Shown: positions 25,301 to 37,490, counted from the stretch's first letter. The stretch: 64,000 nt of DNA from Pelodera strongyloides (GCA_036852015.1 JAANDG010000017.1:62001-126000), one strand, 5' to 3'. Program-made: numbers and translations. The notes: generated by a model not told the origin, from the letters alone.

Positions 25301-28300
25301 GGCTGTTATACCTATTTTCCTATTTTGTCAGAATTTTGACGAGCCGCGAGAAAAAAGTTTTGCTCAATTTGCTTGCACAGAGTGTCCCGATTACCAGAAA
25401 TATGACTGTGAAACCCGCATTTCTTCACCTAGAACTCGCAGTGTTATTACTTATTACCCGCAAATTGCCAGTTACCGCAGTCACACGTCAAAATTGGGTT
25501 TTACGGTTTATAAACGTCCACTGCATTTTTTCTCTACTAATCATGATTAAAAGAATGAAGATCATTTCTACGATCATAACAAATAACAAGGAGTTTTCAA
25601 TATTATACTGCCCTCCGAAAAGCGCAAAAATTGACTCTTACTACGGTAAATGTCCGATCAGTTTGCCAGGAATTATTCTTCGAGTTTCAGCTGCAAAGAA
25701 ATGCGGCTTTTACAGTAATATTTCTAAAGTTCCTGCCATTCTGTACAATTAAATTGAGGAAAAAATTCTCGTGGGCCTGTCCCTTTAAAGCGGTGCTACA
25801 GCCGGGTTTTGAAAACTACATTCCCATGAAAATAAGTATGATTAGAATAAGCTATTCCCGCCATTCAATCAGAATGTGCTTCAATCATGCCTCACTCCCC
25901 ACCATAGGTGACTGGAAATAACCACCCCGGCTGGTTGTATGTGCCAAACAGAATGTATAGTTATAATATTAGTTTTAGACACTCGTGTGCACAAACAAGC
26001 TGGAGTTTCTTAAAATTATGTTTTGGCTTTGAGAAATTCCATACGTTCTTTGATCCCTTTCATAAAAGAACCTTGGTGATTTGTAGATTGAATTATGAAA
26101 TTGTTTGAGCGGTGTTGGCTTTTTACTCTAATCATACTGATTTTCATTTGAATGTAGTTTTCGAAAATCAACAATGATAATAATAATAAGATTTAGTAAC
26201 AATAGTTACGTTTTAACCGAAGAAATATACCCTGAAACAGGTACGATTGTGTTTCAGCGGCGCGCACTTTAGCCCCGCCCCCTAGGGGTGAACAGAGACA
26301 CAAGCTTCAGACATTTCTTCCGCATGTTTTTCAAATTTTACTTATTTGGCCATAAATCTGGTTAAAGTTCATATTTTTAACTGAAATTCTCGCAGGTAAT
26401 CTAAAATATGCTCTTTTAACTAACTAGATCGGAAGAATCCCATTTTTTGGTCTAGGAACAAATTCAGGGTGGAAACTGGAAAAAAGGGCTCTCTGATGTA
26501 ACCCAAACTATGTTAGCGCTATCGCGCTAACAAAGGATATAACTTGTTGGTATCGTTGTTGATTAGCAATCGGGTACAGTGTATTTAATGGCCCTTTTTT
26601 TCAGATCACTAAGCTTCGTGATCTCTTATCGATGGGCCAAGGTGATAGAGTACATTCACTCATCAGAGAACGGGTACAACAACTGGCTATGGCTACAATC
26701 ATCCAGGTTTTGACTTTTTTTCTAATTGCCCGTTTTTTATGGTGCCTGGCCTGAATGTTTCTTTTTCCATATGTGATACACTGCTGTTTTTTTGTCAGCA
26801 GATTTATGCGCTATTCGAATATCGGAGGTGGTTCGATTCTGTGATTAGCTTACCGGCGGTCTTTACTGTGAGAAGAAAGCAAGAAAGAATCATCATAAAT
26901 AGATACCATTTTGGGAAACTCTGAAACTCAGTATATATGTGGATGGTGGTTTTGAGCTTTTCCCGACCAGTTTTATGCCCTGCATGCGGGCTTGACTTTG
27001 AAAAGTGAAAAGAATCATAACTGTTTTCCTCTCAGGTGTTGGTGGACATCATCCCCGGATACACGATCCGTCAAATGACCGAGCAGGAGACGGGCGGAGG
27101 AAAACTGAAGAAAGAAACGAAGAAATTGGCATATTATGAGGAATCACTCCTCAGATACTACTTGAAATTCCTGCAATATTGCGAGAAGTTGATCAAACGT
27201 GAGTTGCGATCCATTATGGGGTTTGCAAGTGTGCAACAATTCCTTGCAAGCATAAGTATGCACACGAGATACCGTACTTTGGAACTAAGAATGAATATAT
27301 AACATGAGTAATTATAAAATCATTCCAAGACCCATTTTTCCAAGACAAATTTTTCGCCATACTTGCAAACCCCATTACTTTTGAAAAGTGAAAAACGCGG
27401 ACGGCGGACGTATAGTTAGAAAGGCGGTAGCCGGTAGCTAAAGATCGGGGTATATATTTTGTGTATTTGTGCATCTTTTTATACATAGTTTTTATACATG
27501 TCGGTAGGTTTTTTTTATATAATTAGCATATCACAATTTGTATTTTTATCGTACGGTGGTTTTTGCAGATCTGCAGCAAAAACTGTCAAATTGGGATGAG
27601 TCGACCTTCAAGCATAAGATGGCCATTCTGGGAATGAGAGCCATGTGCCGGTAGGGTTTTATCTGAACATTTTGTTCTTTTAAAGTTTCTTTGACAGTAC
27701 GGGTTATGGCTTACCTTTGTTGTTACGGCTAGACATCTTAAGTTTCGCTTTTAGAAGTTTCATGATGATCAACACCTATTTTTAAGAAAGTTAAGATGCC
27801 GTGGTAGTTTGCCAGTGGTATTGCAATCTGAGTAATCCCGTATAAAGCGCCAAGCGCGAGACCAAGCGTTGCGTGTGATTGCGTAGAGTTGTGCTTAAAG
27901 TATACCGGTAAATTAAGGTCGCTGCGATTTTTGCTCGTTTGTGCCCTAATTGTATATGTCCGTCACGGTCAATATTTATTCTAACATATATATATACCCT
28001 TTTGCCCTTTCTAGGCTATTGGTCGGCTGTCCACACTTCAACTACGCGGCGAATATTGTCACATCTTTAGTCAGGCTTACTTTGACGTCACATAAGCAGG
28101 TGAGTCAGAAGCAGGCCTTATTGGTTTTGACAATGACAAATGACAGCTCGTTTAGGATTATAATTGCGTATGCAAATAATGCAAATGTGGATACGATATA
28201 AATACGATAATTGTGTGATATTTTCGAAAACGTTCTTTTTTTGCATTTTGGCCCATATACGTTTTTACTCTAGTGTTAGTCTAGTCTAGTATTAGTACTC

Positions 28301-31300
28301 TAGTGTTAGTCTAGTCTAGTGTTACTTAGTGTTGGGGTTTAATGACTTGTGTATATTGCGAACTTGATGTTTCATGTTGTACACGATATTTTGAAATGAT
28401 ACGTATTTATGTTTGTATATAACTAGTAAGCAGAGGCAGGAAAAGAAAGTTGACAAGTGCGATACAGGATACTATTCCAAATTTGATTGACTAATTAACT
28501 TTGATTGATTAATTATTGATTGATTAATTACCTAAAAATGATTTTATTTGTAGACAGTAGCCGAGGTGAGCCAATCGATCGCGACTATGTTCAAAGGAGA
28601 CGTCAACCTGAAGATGACACTTTTCGGTTGCAAGGAAATCTGCTCTTTAGTGAATAAGAAGATTAACGACGTGCCTCCGGAACTACTCAAAGCTCTGCTC
28701 AGTCTCAATATTAAGGTTAGTTAGTTAGTTTCCTTGTTTTTTCAAGTTTTGTTTGCTTTGGATTTGGATTGTCCATTTTTTTTTGGATATTCCGTATCTG
28801 TTATATTGTAAAGAAATCTGGTATTTGTCTTTCATATACTTATGTATGAATATCATGATGATGTTGTTTTGGAAAATCAAACGTAAATGAACCTACCTTT
28901 ATAAGTATCGATGCTACATTAATAACGTTGGTCTCAAAGGTTTCTGTGGTGTTTGTAAAGTAAAATCGTCACACGGCGCTCTTTAGGAAGTCTCAACAGG
29001 TGAAGAGCAAAAGAAGGAAAAGAAACGGCTGAATGCGAGAAAATACCAAATTCAGCAGGAGAGGAAGAGCAAGTCAGCGAGAAAGGTTAGGAGGGATTTT
29101 CGGATTTCCTTTTCTATTTATGCAATAACTGGCTTTATACTATGTGGTAGGTAATATGCTTTTTAATGTAGAAGTTTTGATTTAGTGAGTTGCCAATGGT
29201 CGTTAAAATGCTGAATTCAGTTCATTTCAAAGTAAAGAACGTAAGAACATTAACTATAGATTGGTAAGATAAGTTATAAGGCTTCTTACGAATGAACATG
29301 CGAGTAGTCCTAATGTTAAGGTAAGTGATAAGTCTTTATGTTACGTTTCTTTATATTCATTTTCTAGTACGAGAAACAGATCAAGAAGCTTGAAAAGGAT
29401 TTGAAGGAGACGGAAGCAGCTGAGACTATCAGTGTGAAATTGAAAGCGGTGGGGTTTTATTTAATTTATATTTTATTTATGATTAATTAAATTTGTTAAT
29501 TAATATTGATCGTATAATTGATTATTTGGTTCGAATGTTCTGCTTTATATTTTTTTATTCTATATTGTATTCTCCTTGGCTTAGTTGAGATTTACACATG
29601 ATGTATGGAAAAAAAATGTGATATTACATGTTCTTAAATTTTAGAGGATTTGATAACAATAATGTGTTTACGTGTTTTACATTTACAGGCAACTGAAGCG
29701 ATGAAGTTCGTGTTCCAAATCTATTTCTCAATTGTGAAAAGGATGCCGCATTTGACTTTGTTAGTGCCGGTGAGTTATTTTTTGTGTCACATGCTTGAAT
29801 TTACATTCCATGCTTCTTCCAACTCCAACCATTAACTAAAGTTTTTATTATTGTCATTTACAAGTGTATTTACGATGTTAGTAATTAGTAGCAGAGTTCC
29901 AGAATTTGTGTAAGCGAAATACCGGCCGGTTTTTGAAAAGCATCGAGTACACCAGCATTCTTATGCAGCATGTGCAAGTAAACATAAATTGACTAAAAAT
30001 CGAGCTAAATTCGAGAAAATTAGCAGAAATACGAAAGAATTAAGTTGCTCACGATTGTTTCAAAAACCGGCCGGTATTTCGCTTCATTCGTCCATCGTGC
30101 TGAAGCATGCCGCAACTTCTGCATATATCGAATGTTGTTTTTGTTATGTGCCTTATCTTCTGTAAACCAAGAAAGACGACCTTGTTTGACTAACAAAAAC
30201 AACATTCGATTTGTGCAGAAGTTGTGGCGTGCCTCAGCGCGATTGACAAGAAGCGAATTATCGAATACTGTTACTAATCACTAACATCGTAAAGACACTT
30301 GTAAAAGACAATAATATCAACGTTATGTATATTGTCTGTGTATCATTGTAATTTCAGTTCGAATATCATTTTCGTTTCAGGTTTTGGAAGGCCTATCCAA
30401 ATACGCTCACTTGCTCAATGTGGAATTCTTCGATGACATTATCCATTCGATGCAGCACTTGGTGGATCAGAAGGTGGGATTTTATGATTTTGTAGTTAAT
30501 ATTATAATGTTAATAATAATAATTATTATTGTTATTATTATTAATTATTAATTATTATTATAAGTTGATTGGCATCGAGTCGAATATTCAAATTAATTGA
30601 AGATTGATAAGCATTTCTTTGAAATAGTCTCATCTGAATTTTATTTCCAGCATCTGCGTTTGGTCGACCAATTGCACTGTGTGAACACGGTGTTCGTTAT
30701 TCTGGCCGGTGAGGGTTCTGCGCTGAATGTTGATCCATTTTCATTCTACCGATCCACGTACCGAATGCTGGCTGATGTTCCGTTTCATAGGGAACCTGGT
30801 GAGCGAATTATTTACTTCTTAGTATTTTTTATGTGATTTTTTGCTTACTAGTAAATGAAAAAGTATGAGTAGGATATGACCTTGACCTTACAGCGTTTGC
30901 CTCGTGAATTGTATTTTATCTTGTTCCAAGCAGTTCTATTCTTTTTTTTTTTTTTTTTTGTTAGTATATAGGTCGTCCATAGTTGTTTTATTGTGATCGT
31001 TGTTGAATAGTACAACTTTTCGTGAATTAATATTATTGAGCATTTGTGATGCATTCGTTTTAATGAGTGCTTGAAAAGAACAAAAGACGGTATATGAATG
31101 CATCCTATTCTGTACATTTCAATTCCAGAAGCGCGTCAGCGGACTGTGGATCTTGTGGTGAAAAGTTTGGATCTGATGATTAACGGGAGGAGGAAACAGG
31201 TTAGTCGGTTACGGAAATTGTTTTTTTAGATGTCAGATGTCATTATTTATTATTGCCGTGGTAGTTAAACTAGTACACTAGCAGGAATTTGTATGAACAT

Positions 31301-31633
31301 TTTTGCAATTTTTTTCCACATACAGTATTTGTCACCTTTTACCAAATGAAAGCGTCATGAAACCTGGAAATAAAATTATTAATATTAATACACTAAACTA
31401 GTTTAAAGCGAAATGTTAGCCCCTTTGGAAAATTTGCATATGATAAGCAAATCCTATGTATCCTATGCTAATTTTGTACGATTGCCATGGACGATCGTAC
31501 AAAATTAGCATAGGATACATAGGATTTGCGTATCATATGCAAATTTTCCAAAGAGGCTAGCATTTCGCTTTAATAATGTGTAGATGTAGTTTAATGCAGT
31601 ATAAAGCGATTTCTATGTAGCCGACTCTGTACA

Positions 31634-31685
<52 letters not shown>

Positions 31686-34110
31686 AAAAATAAGAAGCCT
31701 TTTTCCTTTCGACACATACACAGTAAGACTTTATTATCTTTAGGTGCCTCTAATGCGTGTGGCGGCGTTCGTTCGACGTCTGTTGTGTATTGCCATATTA
31801 ATGGACGATATTTCTGCTCTTGTGATCACCGCACTCGTTCGCTCCTTCTTTATTGTACGTTTCATTTCAATCTATGATTTTATTTGGATTAATGGCATTC
31901 AATGTACGTTATCCAGTAAGACATTGTAATTCATCTTTGTGACCTTACCCCCTGCAATCGACTCCCTAGGTGTCTCACCAAATACCAAGCGATATTGCAT
32001 CAACGTCGCGCTTCTCTTATTGTATAGGGAATAGGGACCCTGCGCTGCGCACGTTGTTCCAACGCAGACGCATATTTTGTTCTCTCTCTATATCCTTTCT
32101 ATTCTCCCTCTACTATATAGTCTCTCTGCTCTATATTCTCTCTCGCTATCTCTCCTCTCTACGCTATGTTCTCTCTCTCTCTCTCTCTCTGTTTTGTGCA
32201 GAGAGCATGAAGCTGATTATCTTTTTACATTCAGGCGCATCCGAAACTCATCAGTCTTGTGGATGAAGAAGAGGGCGAGCACGGTGGTGGCCTTGCCATG
32301 TTCCAACCCAGTCTGGACGACCCCGACTGTTGCAGGGCTCTGGGATCCGATGTGAGCCCCCTGCTCAGGATACTTGTTAGGGTTAGTGTGTTTTAGGTGT
32401 TCATGTTCATGATTATCTTAGGGCGCGTTTAAGATGGGCGAAAGAAAGAAAAAATCCATTCTTGGCCGTTCAGGATGGACGAAAAGAAAAGTTTTAATAC
32501 TAAGGGAAAATGAAAAAATACAGTAATTTTTTCGGGTTTTGTCTACGTCTCTTCTTTTTGCATTGTCTTTCAAATATTTTCTTTTCGCCCATTCTGAATT
32601 CCTGAACGGCGGAAAATGGATATTTTTCTTTCCTTCGGTCATCTTAAACGCGCCCTTAGTTTATTCATGAAGTGCAATAGGTACGTCAATACGTGTGTTC
32701 CTGTATGGACTGGACAAGACAAAAGTGTGTTTATATAACGTTGACAGGGGATTTGTATTTTGGGTCCTACCTTACATTAGAGCTCTATCTGCAGCACTTC
32801 AGCTCTGTGGGCACGTTGCTTGGGTGGGGGTTTTAATATATCTACGGTAAGGTACATTCTTAATCTGTCAACAGTAGGGGCTGGAGTCCTGTAGGACCCG
32901 GTTATAATAATTAAGACATGGATGGGACGAATGTACTAGTTGAACTTGTTTAGCGTCAAGACCCGGTGCTGTCCGCTTTCGCTGATAACATGCTGGCATC
33001 TGTGCCTTCGACTGGTTACCACTCAATGAATAAGAAATATACGACAATGTGAGTTTTTCATTTCATGATATTGTTTTTGAGTAGCTATTTGAAGAAATAT
33101 TATAATAACACAAATAACTACGATTGACTAAGTGTAAGGAAATAGAGGTGAATGTAGGAAAAAATGTTTGCTAGCTTAGGCTGAGCCTAAGCTAGTGCTA
33201 GTTGTGCGGGCCGTTCATAGTTATCGTACCCGTGAAAGTGGTACATTATCAGTGATGCGGCCACAATCACCACTCAATTCCCATTCGCCGAGGAGTAGTT
33301 CTGTATTTTTCAATGCGAAATGCGACTCTCATATTAGAATGAAGTTTGTGTCCCCAGGGAATAGTTCCCCGTGGGAATCGTAGTGGTGAATACGGCTTCA
33401 GCTTTCAGCTATGAGTATGCGTGTTCTTTACAAATGAAGAATAGGGAACTTTATATACAATTATGGATTTCTTTGTATCTTCTTTGTTTCAGAAAACCAT
33501 GGACGTTGACTAGATTGGAGGAGTATCAAAGCATTGAAAAAGTGGAAGACGGTGCCTTTGAACAAGTATTGCAACTGGCAAAGGTAATTATTCTATTCGT
33601 AATTGGTGTTTTTATCCTGATAATTAGTGTGTTATTAATAACACGTTAGCGTGTCAGTGTTTTGTTAACGGGCTTTAGTTAACGGGATGCGATCCGGCGA
33701 TCTATACTTAAAGCGAAATACCTGCCGGTTTTTGAAACTCATCACGGAACCAGCATTCTTATCTAATGCAAATGAGCTTAAAAATCGAGCTAAATTCGTG
33801 AAAATTTGCATAAATTCGTAAGAATTCAGTTGTCCACAAATGCGTTTCCAAAACCGGCCGGTATTTCGCTTTAACAGCTAATTTCCCGCGCAAACCGCGC
33901 AGCGTCTTTCACAGTACCCCTTTCTAATTCCCTGCTTTTTTGTGTCGTCGGTGCAGGTGATAGGCAATTCAGTGATTTTTTCACTTATGGTGTTAGTGAT
34001 ATTATTATATAAGTCTTTTATTTCAGAAGAAGAAAGAAAAATTTTCGTCGAAGAATGTGTTCTCGTACACGGAAAAATGGGTGGAAACAATGTTTGAAAA
34101 GGTTGTTTGA
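22373..34110 (+). CDS. NOC3L: Nucleolar complex protein 3 homolog (NOC3L)
   Basis: NOC3 works with NOC2 in the maturation and export of pre-60S ribosomes, and in yeast also in replication licensing. Exons: 22373-22537, 22847-22982, 23522-23622, 24043-24177, 24370-24486, 26605-26706, 27036-27198, 27569-27650, 28015-28099, 28554-28715, 28987-29085, 29368-29448, 29689-29769, 30381-30473, 30651-30798, 31129-31199, 31744-31854, 32235-32381, 32954-33048, 33493-33583, 34027-34110. All join in phase to 782 aa (human about 800). The N-terminus is highly basic (nucleolar-signal-like), then an acidic run in exon 4. Family blocks include [54 protein letters not shown] and [10 protein letters not shown]. 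An acceptor 14 nt before the ATG suggests trans-splicing. The introns are crowded with MITEs. Confidence 0.94.
23629..23740. mobile_element. Decayed AGCG-type MITE half
   Basis: ACGATTTAACGGCCGGTTTTTGAAAC followed by ATGCAAATGAATATAATTAG and a CTAAAAATCG block resembles the left half of the 180-bp family. No right end seen. Confidence 0.45.
24694..25188. mobile_element. 495-bp inverted-repeat element in NOC3L intron 5
   Basis: Arms of about 180 bp face each other: GTGGAAAAGAGTACTTGAATG mirrors CATTCAAGTACTCTTTTCCAC, and AAATCCGGCATATTTAATACCC mirrors GGGTATTAAATATGCCGG. The centre (about 24865-25025) is unpaired. It has no coding capacity. Confidence 0.85.
25207..25788. mobile_element. TTAA-AGGG(T)CAGGCCC MITE, 582 bp
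   Basis: Left end TTAAAGGGTCAGGCCC, right end GGGCCTGTCCCTTTAA. Inner blocks (TGTCCCGATTACCAGAAATA, CTAGAACTCGCAGTG) match the element at 53381. The right TTAA is shared with a following AGCGGTGCTACAGCCGGGTT block, which looks like the start of a decayed AGCG element. Confidence 0.8.
27214..27377. mobile_element. TTATGGGGTTT MITE (copy 1)
   Basis: TTATGGGGTTTGCAAGT at the left, ACTTGCAAACCCCATTA at the right. It begins 15 bp after the NOC3L exon ending 27198. Confidence 0.8.
28268..28333. repeat. CTAGT-based tandem repeat
   Basis: Imperfect direct copies of GTGTTAGTCTAGTCTAGTRTTA in a NOC3L intron. Confidence 0.7.
29911..30085. mobile_element. TTAA-AGCGAAAT MITE (copy 2, reverse orientation)
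   Basis: AAGCGAAATACCGGCCGGTT left and AACCGGCCGGTATTTCGCTT right; the central CGAGCTAAATTCGAG shows the opposite orientation to copy 1. In a NOC3L intron; the flanking TTAA is decayed. Confidence 0.85.
30508..30562. repeat. AAT/ATT simple repeat
   Basis: Self-complementary AAT and ATT runs in a NOC3L intron. Confidence 0.75.
31403..31573. mobile_element. 171-bp near-perfect palindrome with TTAA-AGCGAAAT ends
   Basis: The two halves, each about 80 bp, are almost exact reverse complements around CCATGG. The ends TTAAAGCGAAATG and CATTTCGCTTTAA match the main family but the interior (GCATAGGATACATAGGATTTG) does not. A fragment of this interior recurs near 37643. Confidence 0.85.
31637..31682. 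repeat. (TA)n microsatellite
   Basis: About 22 uninterrupted TA units in a NOC3L intron, 64 bp from the palindrome. Confidence 0.95.
32418..32658. mobile_element. GGGCGCGTTTAAGATGGG MITE, 241 bp
   Basis: TTAGGGCGCGTTTAAGATGG mirrors CATCTTAAACGCGCCCTTA, and inner arms (GAAAGAAAGAAAAAATCCATT) are mirrored on the right. This is an intact relative of the outer element at 39884. Confidence 0.8.
33170..33196. repeat. 27-bp palindrome containing TTAGGC
   Basis: GCTAGCTTAGGCT and AGCCTAAGCTAG face each other around one base. The halves contain the TTAGGC/GCCTAA unit. Confidence 0.7.
33255..33400. mobile_element. GAGGCCATATTCACCAC-family MITE (diverged copy)
   Basis: GCGGCCACAATCACCACTC left and TAGTGGTGAATACGGCTTC right match the terminal repeats of the copies at 42845 and 60608. 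Confidence 0.6.
33708..33874. mobile_element. TTAA-AGCGAAAT MITE (copy 3, reverse orientation)
   Basis: Intact TTAA on both sides, AGCGAAATACCTGCCGGTTT left, AACCGGCCGGTATTTCGCT right. NOC3L intron. Confidence 0.9.
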
Positions 34111-34752
34111 GCTTTCAAATAAGGCTTGAGAACCTTTGAACTTCGACCTTTGATTTGACAAAGTAAATAATTTTATTAATATTTATCAGAAATTAGATGA
34201 GTAGACCAATGTTTTAAACAAATGATTAACTTTTATTTATGCTGAATATGAATACTTTGTCATTTGTCTACTGCAATTGTTAGATAGACTACGAACTACG
34301 ATTACAATTGTTGATTTGTTGTTAGTTTTTTATGCCCTTGTTATTGTTGACTGTTTGATTGTTATCGTTGTTATGTTGGAATGAAATGTTTAGAGAGTTT
34401 GTTTGTTGGTGGATTAATAAGTTATGCTATTTATGTAAATGCCAGGTAATGAAGAGTTTAGAATTAGTAGCGTAAATATACGAATTAATCGGATGGTGTG
34501 TGGTATCGTGGTATGTAATATGTAGTGATAACAATGGTCCTAGGGTCCTAGCTGACACTAAGGGCCCTAAGTGATTATTAGGGTTGTGGAATAATGGCTT
34601 AACGTCCCGATTCCACTTTGGAGATGTTTTGTGGTGGAGGCTTCATAAACGAGATTATAGATTGTTGGCGAAGGTCCTTCCGACAGACACAGACGTACGA
34701 GTCGAAGACCTTTTGGCGACTGGAATGGGGCTATGTTTATTTTTCTTTCTTC

Positions 34753-34845
34753 TCTCTCTCTCTCTCTCTCTCTCGCTGTCTCTCCCTCCCTCTCTCTCCC
34801 TCTTTCCTTCTCTTTCTCCCCTTTGCTTTCTCTCTCTCTCTCATA
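34753..34845. repeat. CT-rich low-complexity tract
   Basis: CT dinucleotide runs mixed with CCCT and CTTT. Confidence 0.9.
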
Positions 34846-35048
34846 GGTTGCTCGAGCTTCAAACCTCTGCGAACTCGCCGCGCAAAAACAGTTCACCAGT
34901 TGCTGGGCCGCGAACTCGAATTTGCGCCGTTGGTAGGCGAAAGGAGTGCGACTACAGTTTATACGTCTGCCACGCCCCTCGAATGCTTGCTGTGCCATGT
35001 CTTATTAGGCACCTTAGGTGCGCGAGGTTTCACAGTAAATCAGTTTCT

Positions 35049-35115
35049 CCCTATCTCCCTCTCTCTCTCCCTCTCTCTCTCTCTCTTCACTTCTCTCTCT
35101 TCACTTCTCTCTCTG
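35049..35115. repeat. CT-rich low-complexity tract
   Basis: CT dinucleotide run interrupted by a duplicated CTTCACTTCTCT. Confidence 0.9.
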
Positions 35116-36053
35116 TCTACACCATCCGTTTTACCTGTGTCGCAGAATTGCGAATACCATTACGAGACCTTCAAGTAGAATCATGGTCCAGAAAACGATC
35201 GACGGTATTGAGGAGGAGCCAATTGCTAAGATGTTTTATTGTATTATTGTACATTACAGACCAAAAGTGTGGTACGATGAAAAAGAGTTGCTCACCATGT
35301 TTTGTAATCTTATTATTTCCGCTAGTATGGGCCATTCACAGAAAAAATCCCAATACTTACATACTTAATACATACGCACGAAGGTTGGGTGCAAATTAAC
35401 CCTAGCAATAACCCAATAACCCAATCTTATTTGCGCGTTCCAAGAGCAAACTTCTTCAGATTTACGTCAGCATGTTAGTAGCCCGGTAAACTGAGGTCAA
35501 CATGAAACGATACAATTTATTTGACTATAGTGTTATGTTTTCGGTGGTTTAAGCTACTGAATGGTCGGCGAATGGTCTTCAAGTGGTAACGAAAGGGCTA
35601 TTCCGCTTGAAAAGCAACCGCTTGCGGACTTATTTCGGCGGTCACAGTGGTTGCACCAGTTTGCCTGTGTTCTGCGGTGAACTACACATTGGTTCTAGTC
35701 AACAAACTCTGTGCGTGCGTAATAATCTCAATAATTCTGGTCTTATGTCTTAAGGGGGTGAGCTGTTCATCTGTTTGTACAGAAGCCACTCACCAATTTC
35801 ACATCGCGGTCCTCTGAACCCGGTGTCGCACAAACAAACGTGCTGAAATTTGCATGTTATGCAGGGGAATTGAGAGGATAGATGGAATTTGTATGACAGA
35901 GATAATCGACAAATAAAAGTAATCCGGATCCTGGAAGAAAGAAAAAAACGATGGCATTACTCGCCCGCTCAATTGGAGTTTCCCTGTATTCAGCGAGACA
36001 GTCACCATTGCTGGAGCATGAGCTGCGATCGCAATTTTGATTCACTGGAAAAA

Positions 36054-36235
36054 TTAAAGCGAAATATCGGCCGTTTTTTGAAACTCGCCGTAGACAGTTG
36101 AATTCTTACGTATTTATGCAAAGTTGCTCGAATTTAGCTCTATTTTTTAATCCCAATTTATGCTCATTTACATAATCTGCATAAGAATGCTCGTGTACCC
36201 GATGCGTTTCAAAAGCCGGCCAATAGTTCGCTTTA
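36054..36235. mobile_element. TTAA-AGCGAAAT MITE (copy 4)
   Basis: TTAA on both sides, AGCGAAATATCGGCCGTTTT left, central CTCGAATTTAGCTC, right end diverged (CCAATAGTTCGCTTTAA). Confidence 0.85.
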
Positions 36236-36595
36236 ATGCGATTATAAGTATTATTAGTCGAGATGCTGGTGCACAACGAGGTGGTTCTCTTGATGTGAAG
36301 CGCCCCTGTATTGATTGCTAGATCTACATTTTAGCACATCTACCAATTATGTATCGTGCCTTCAACTGCGTCTACAAGTCTACGGTCAGGTGTTCTGAAT
36401 AAAAATAAATTATAATTACTATTTTATAAGCATGAGGCACCAACCTGTAACATCGACGGCGTGTTTCTTGCACGATGGATGTATTACATTGTGACCAATG
36501 GAAGCTATGAAACCGTATGCCCGTTTGCCATCGTATTCTAACGGGAACATCCTGGAAATTTGACATGATATTATTGGTCTTGACCATTTGGACAA

Positions 36596-36664
36596 TTAGG
36601 CCTAGGCTTAGGCTTAGGCCTAGGCTTAGGCTTAGGCTTAGGCTTAGGCTTAGGCTTGGGCTTA
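36596..36664 (+). repeat. Interstitial (TTAGGC)n telomere-type repeat
   Basis: About eleven units of TTAGGC with CTAGGC and TTGGGC variants. TTAGGC is the telomere repeat of most nematodes. It lies in intergenic DNA. Confidence 0.95.
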
Positions 36665-37228
36665 TGCCCATGAGACTGCTCCATTCATACCTTTGTTTGA
36701 ATGCCTCCTCGAATACAGTGTGGTTTTCTTTATTGGAGAATGTTTCGCAGTCTTCCATTACGTAGACATCACCCGGAAGCAGTATTCTAAAATAATATTT
36801 TTATTGCCGTCGAGTCACCTGAAATGCCATTCATCAGCAGTTGGGTTGTGGTTCTAGAATAGAACTTGAGCTCGTTTGCACTTGTTACTTCCAGCTGCTT
36901 GACTAATATGACTCCACTTTTTTCATTAAAACAAACAACGAACATTTGTGTTTTCAGCGCACACGTGAGCTGCAGCAAAGCAGACAAAACGACAGCCGGT
37001 TTTATCATACTGTTTGTACATACAGGGAAATACTTTGAAAGAGTTCTGGATTTGCATATAGTCGTTGAATTTGAATGGAATGTTGTGCATATTATGCAAA
37101 TTTACGAATAATACTCCTGTCGTATACAGAAAGTGTATCACGTGAAATCTTATCCACGAATGAATGTCGGAACCGAGGGGGAAAAATTCGAAATGAAAAC
37201 AAAAATATATTTAATGAACATGTTACAG

Positions 37229-37489
37229 ATTTCAAAGGTGTGTAGAGCTTGTAATCCCAATCAAAACGACAGGCTTTTATACCATTTATTGTCGACGTTT
37301 CGGGTTACCCCATCTTCAGGACAAATTACCTCAAACTTGGGTAATTAAACATAACATAACATAATTTGGTTTAATTACCCAAGTTTGAGGTAATTTGTCC
37401 TGAAGATGGGGTAACCCGAAACGTCGACAATAAATGGTATAAAAGCCTGTCGTTTTGATTGGGATTACAAGCTCTACACACCTTTGAAA
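37229..37489. repeat. Inverted repeat arms of the 37229 foldback
   Basis: The left arm is 37229-37346 and the right arm about 37371-37490. Both appear free of mismatches by eye, pointing to a recent origin or gene conversion. Confidence 0.85.
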
Positions 37490-37490
37490 T
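37229..37490. mobile_element. 262-bp perfect foldback element
   Basis: Arms of about 118 bp appear fully complementary (ATTTCAAAGGTGTGTAGAGC ... GCTCTACACACCTTTGAAAT). They flank a loop of about 22 bp containing CATAACATAACATAA. Each arm holds CCTGAAGATGGGGTAACCCG followed by AAACGTCGACAATAAA. Confidence 0.95.

Noticed and set aside
25266..25921. Overlapping frames of 94-138 residues in a NOC3L intron
   Set aside because: Fall inside the TTAA-AGGG element; no transposase motifs or family match.
18251..34110. Operon of DNAJC17 and NOC3L or of NOC3L and the BRICHOS gene
   Set aside because: The first pair is divergent and the second is 4.9 kb apart, too far for a typical nematode operon.
34584..35399. 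271-residue open frame rich in Ser and Leu
   Set aside because: Most of it is translation of CT tracts (SLSLSL); length is driven by low complexity, not coding constraint.
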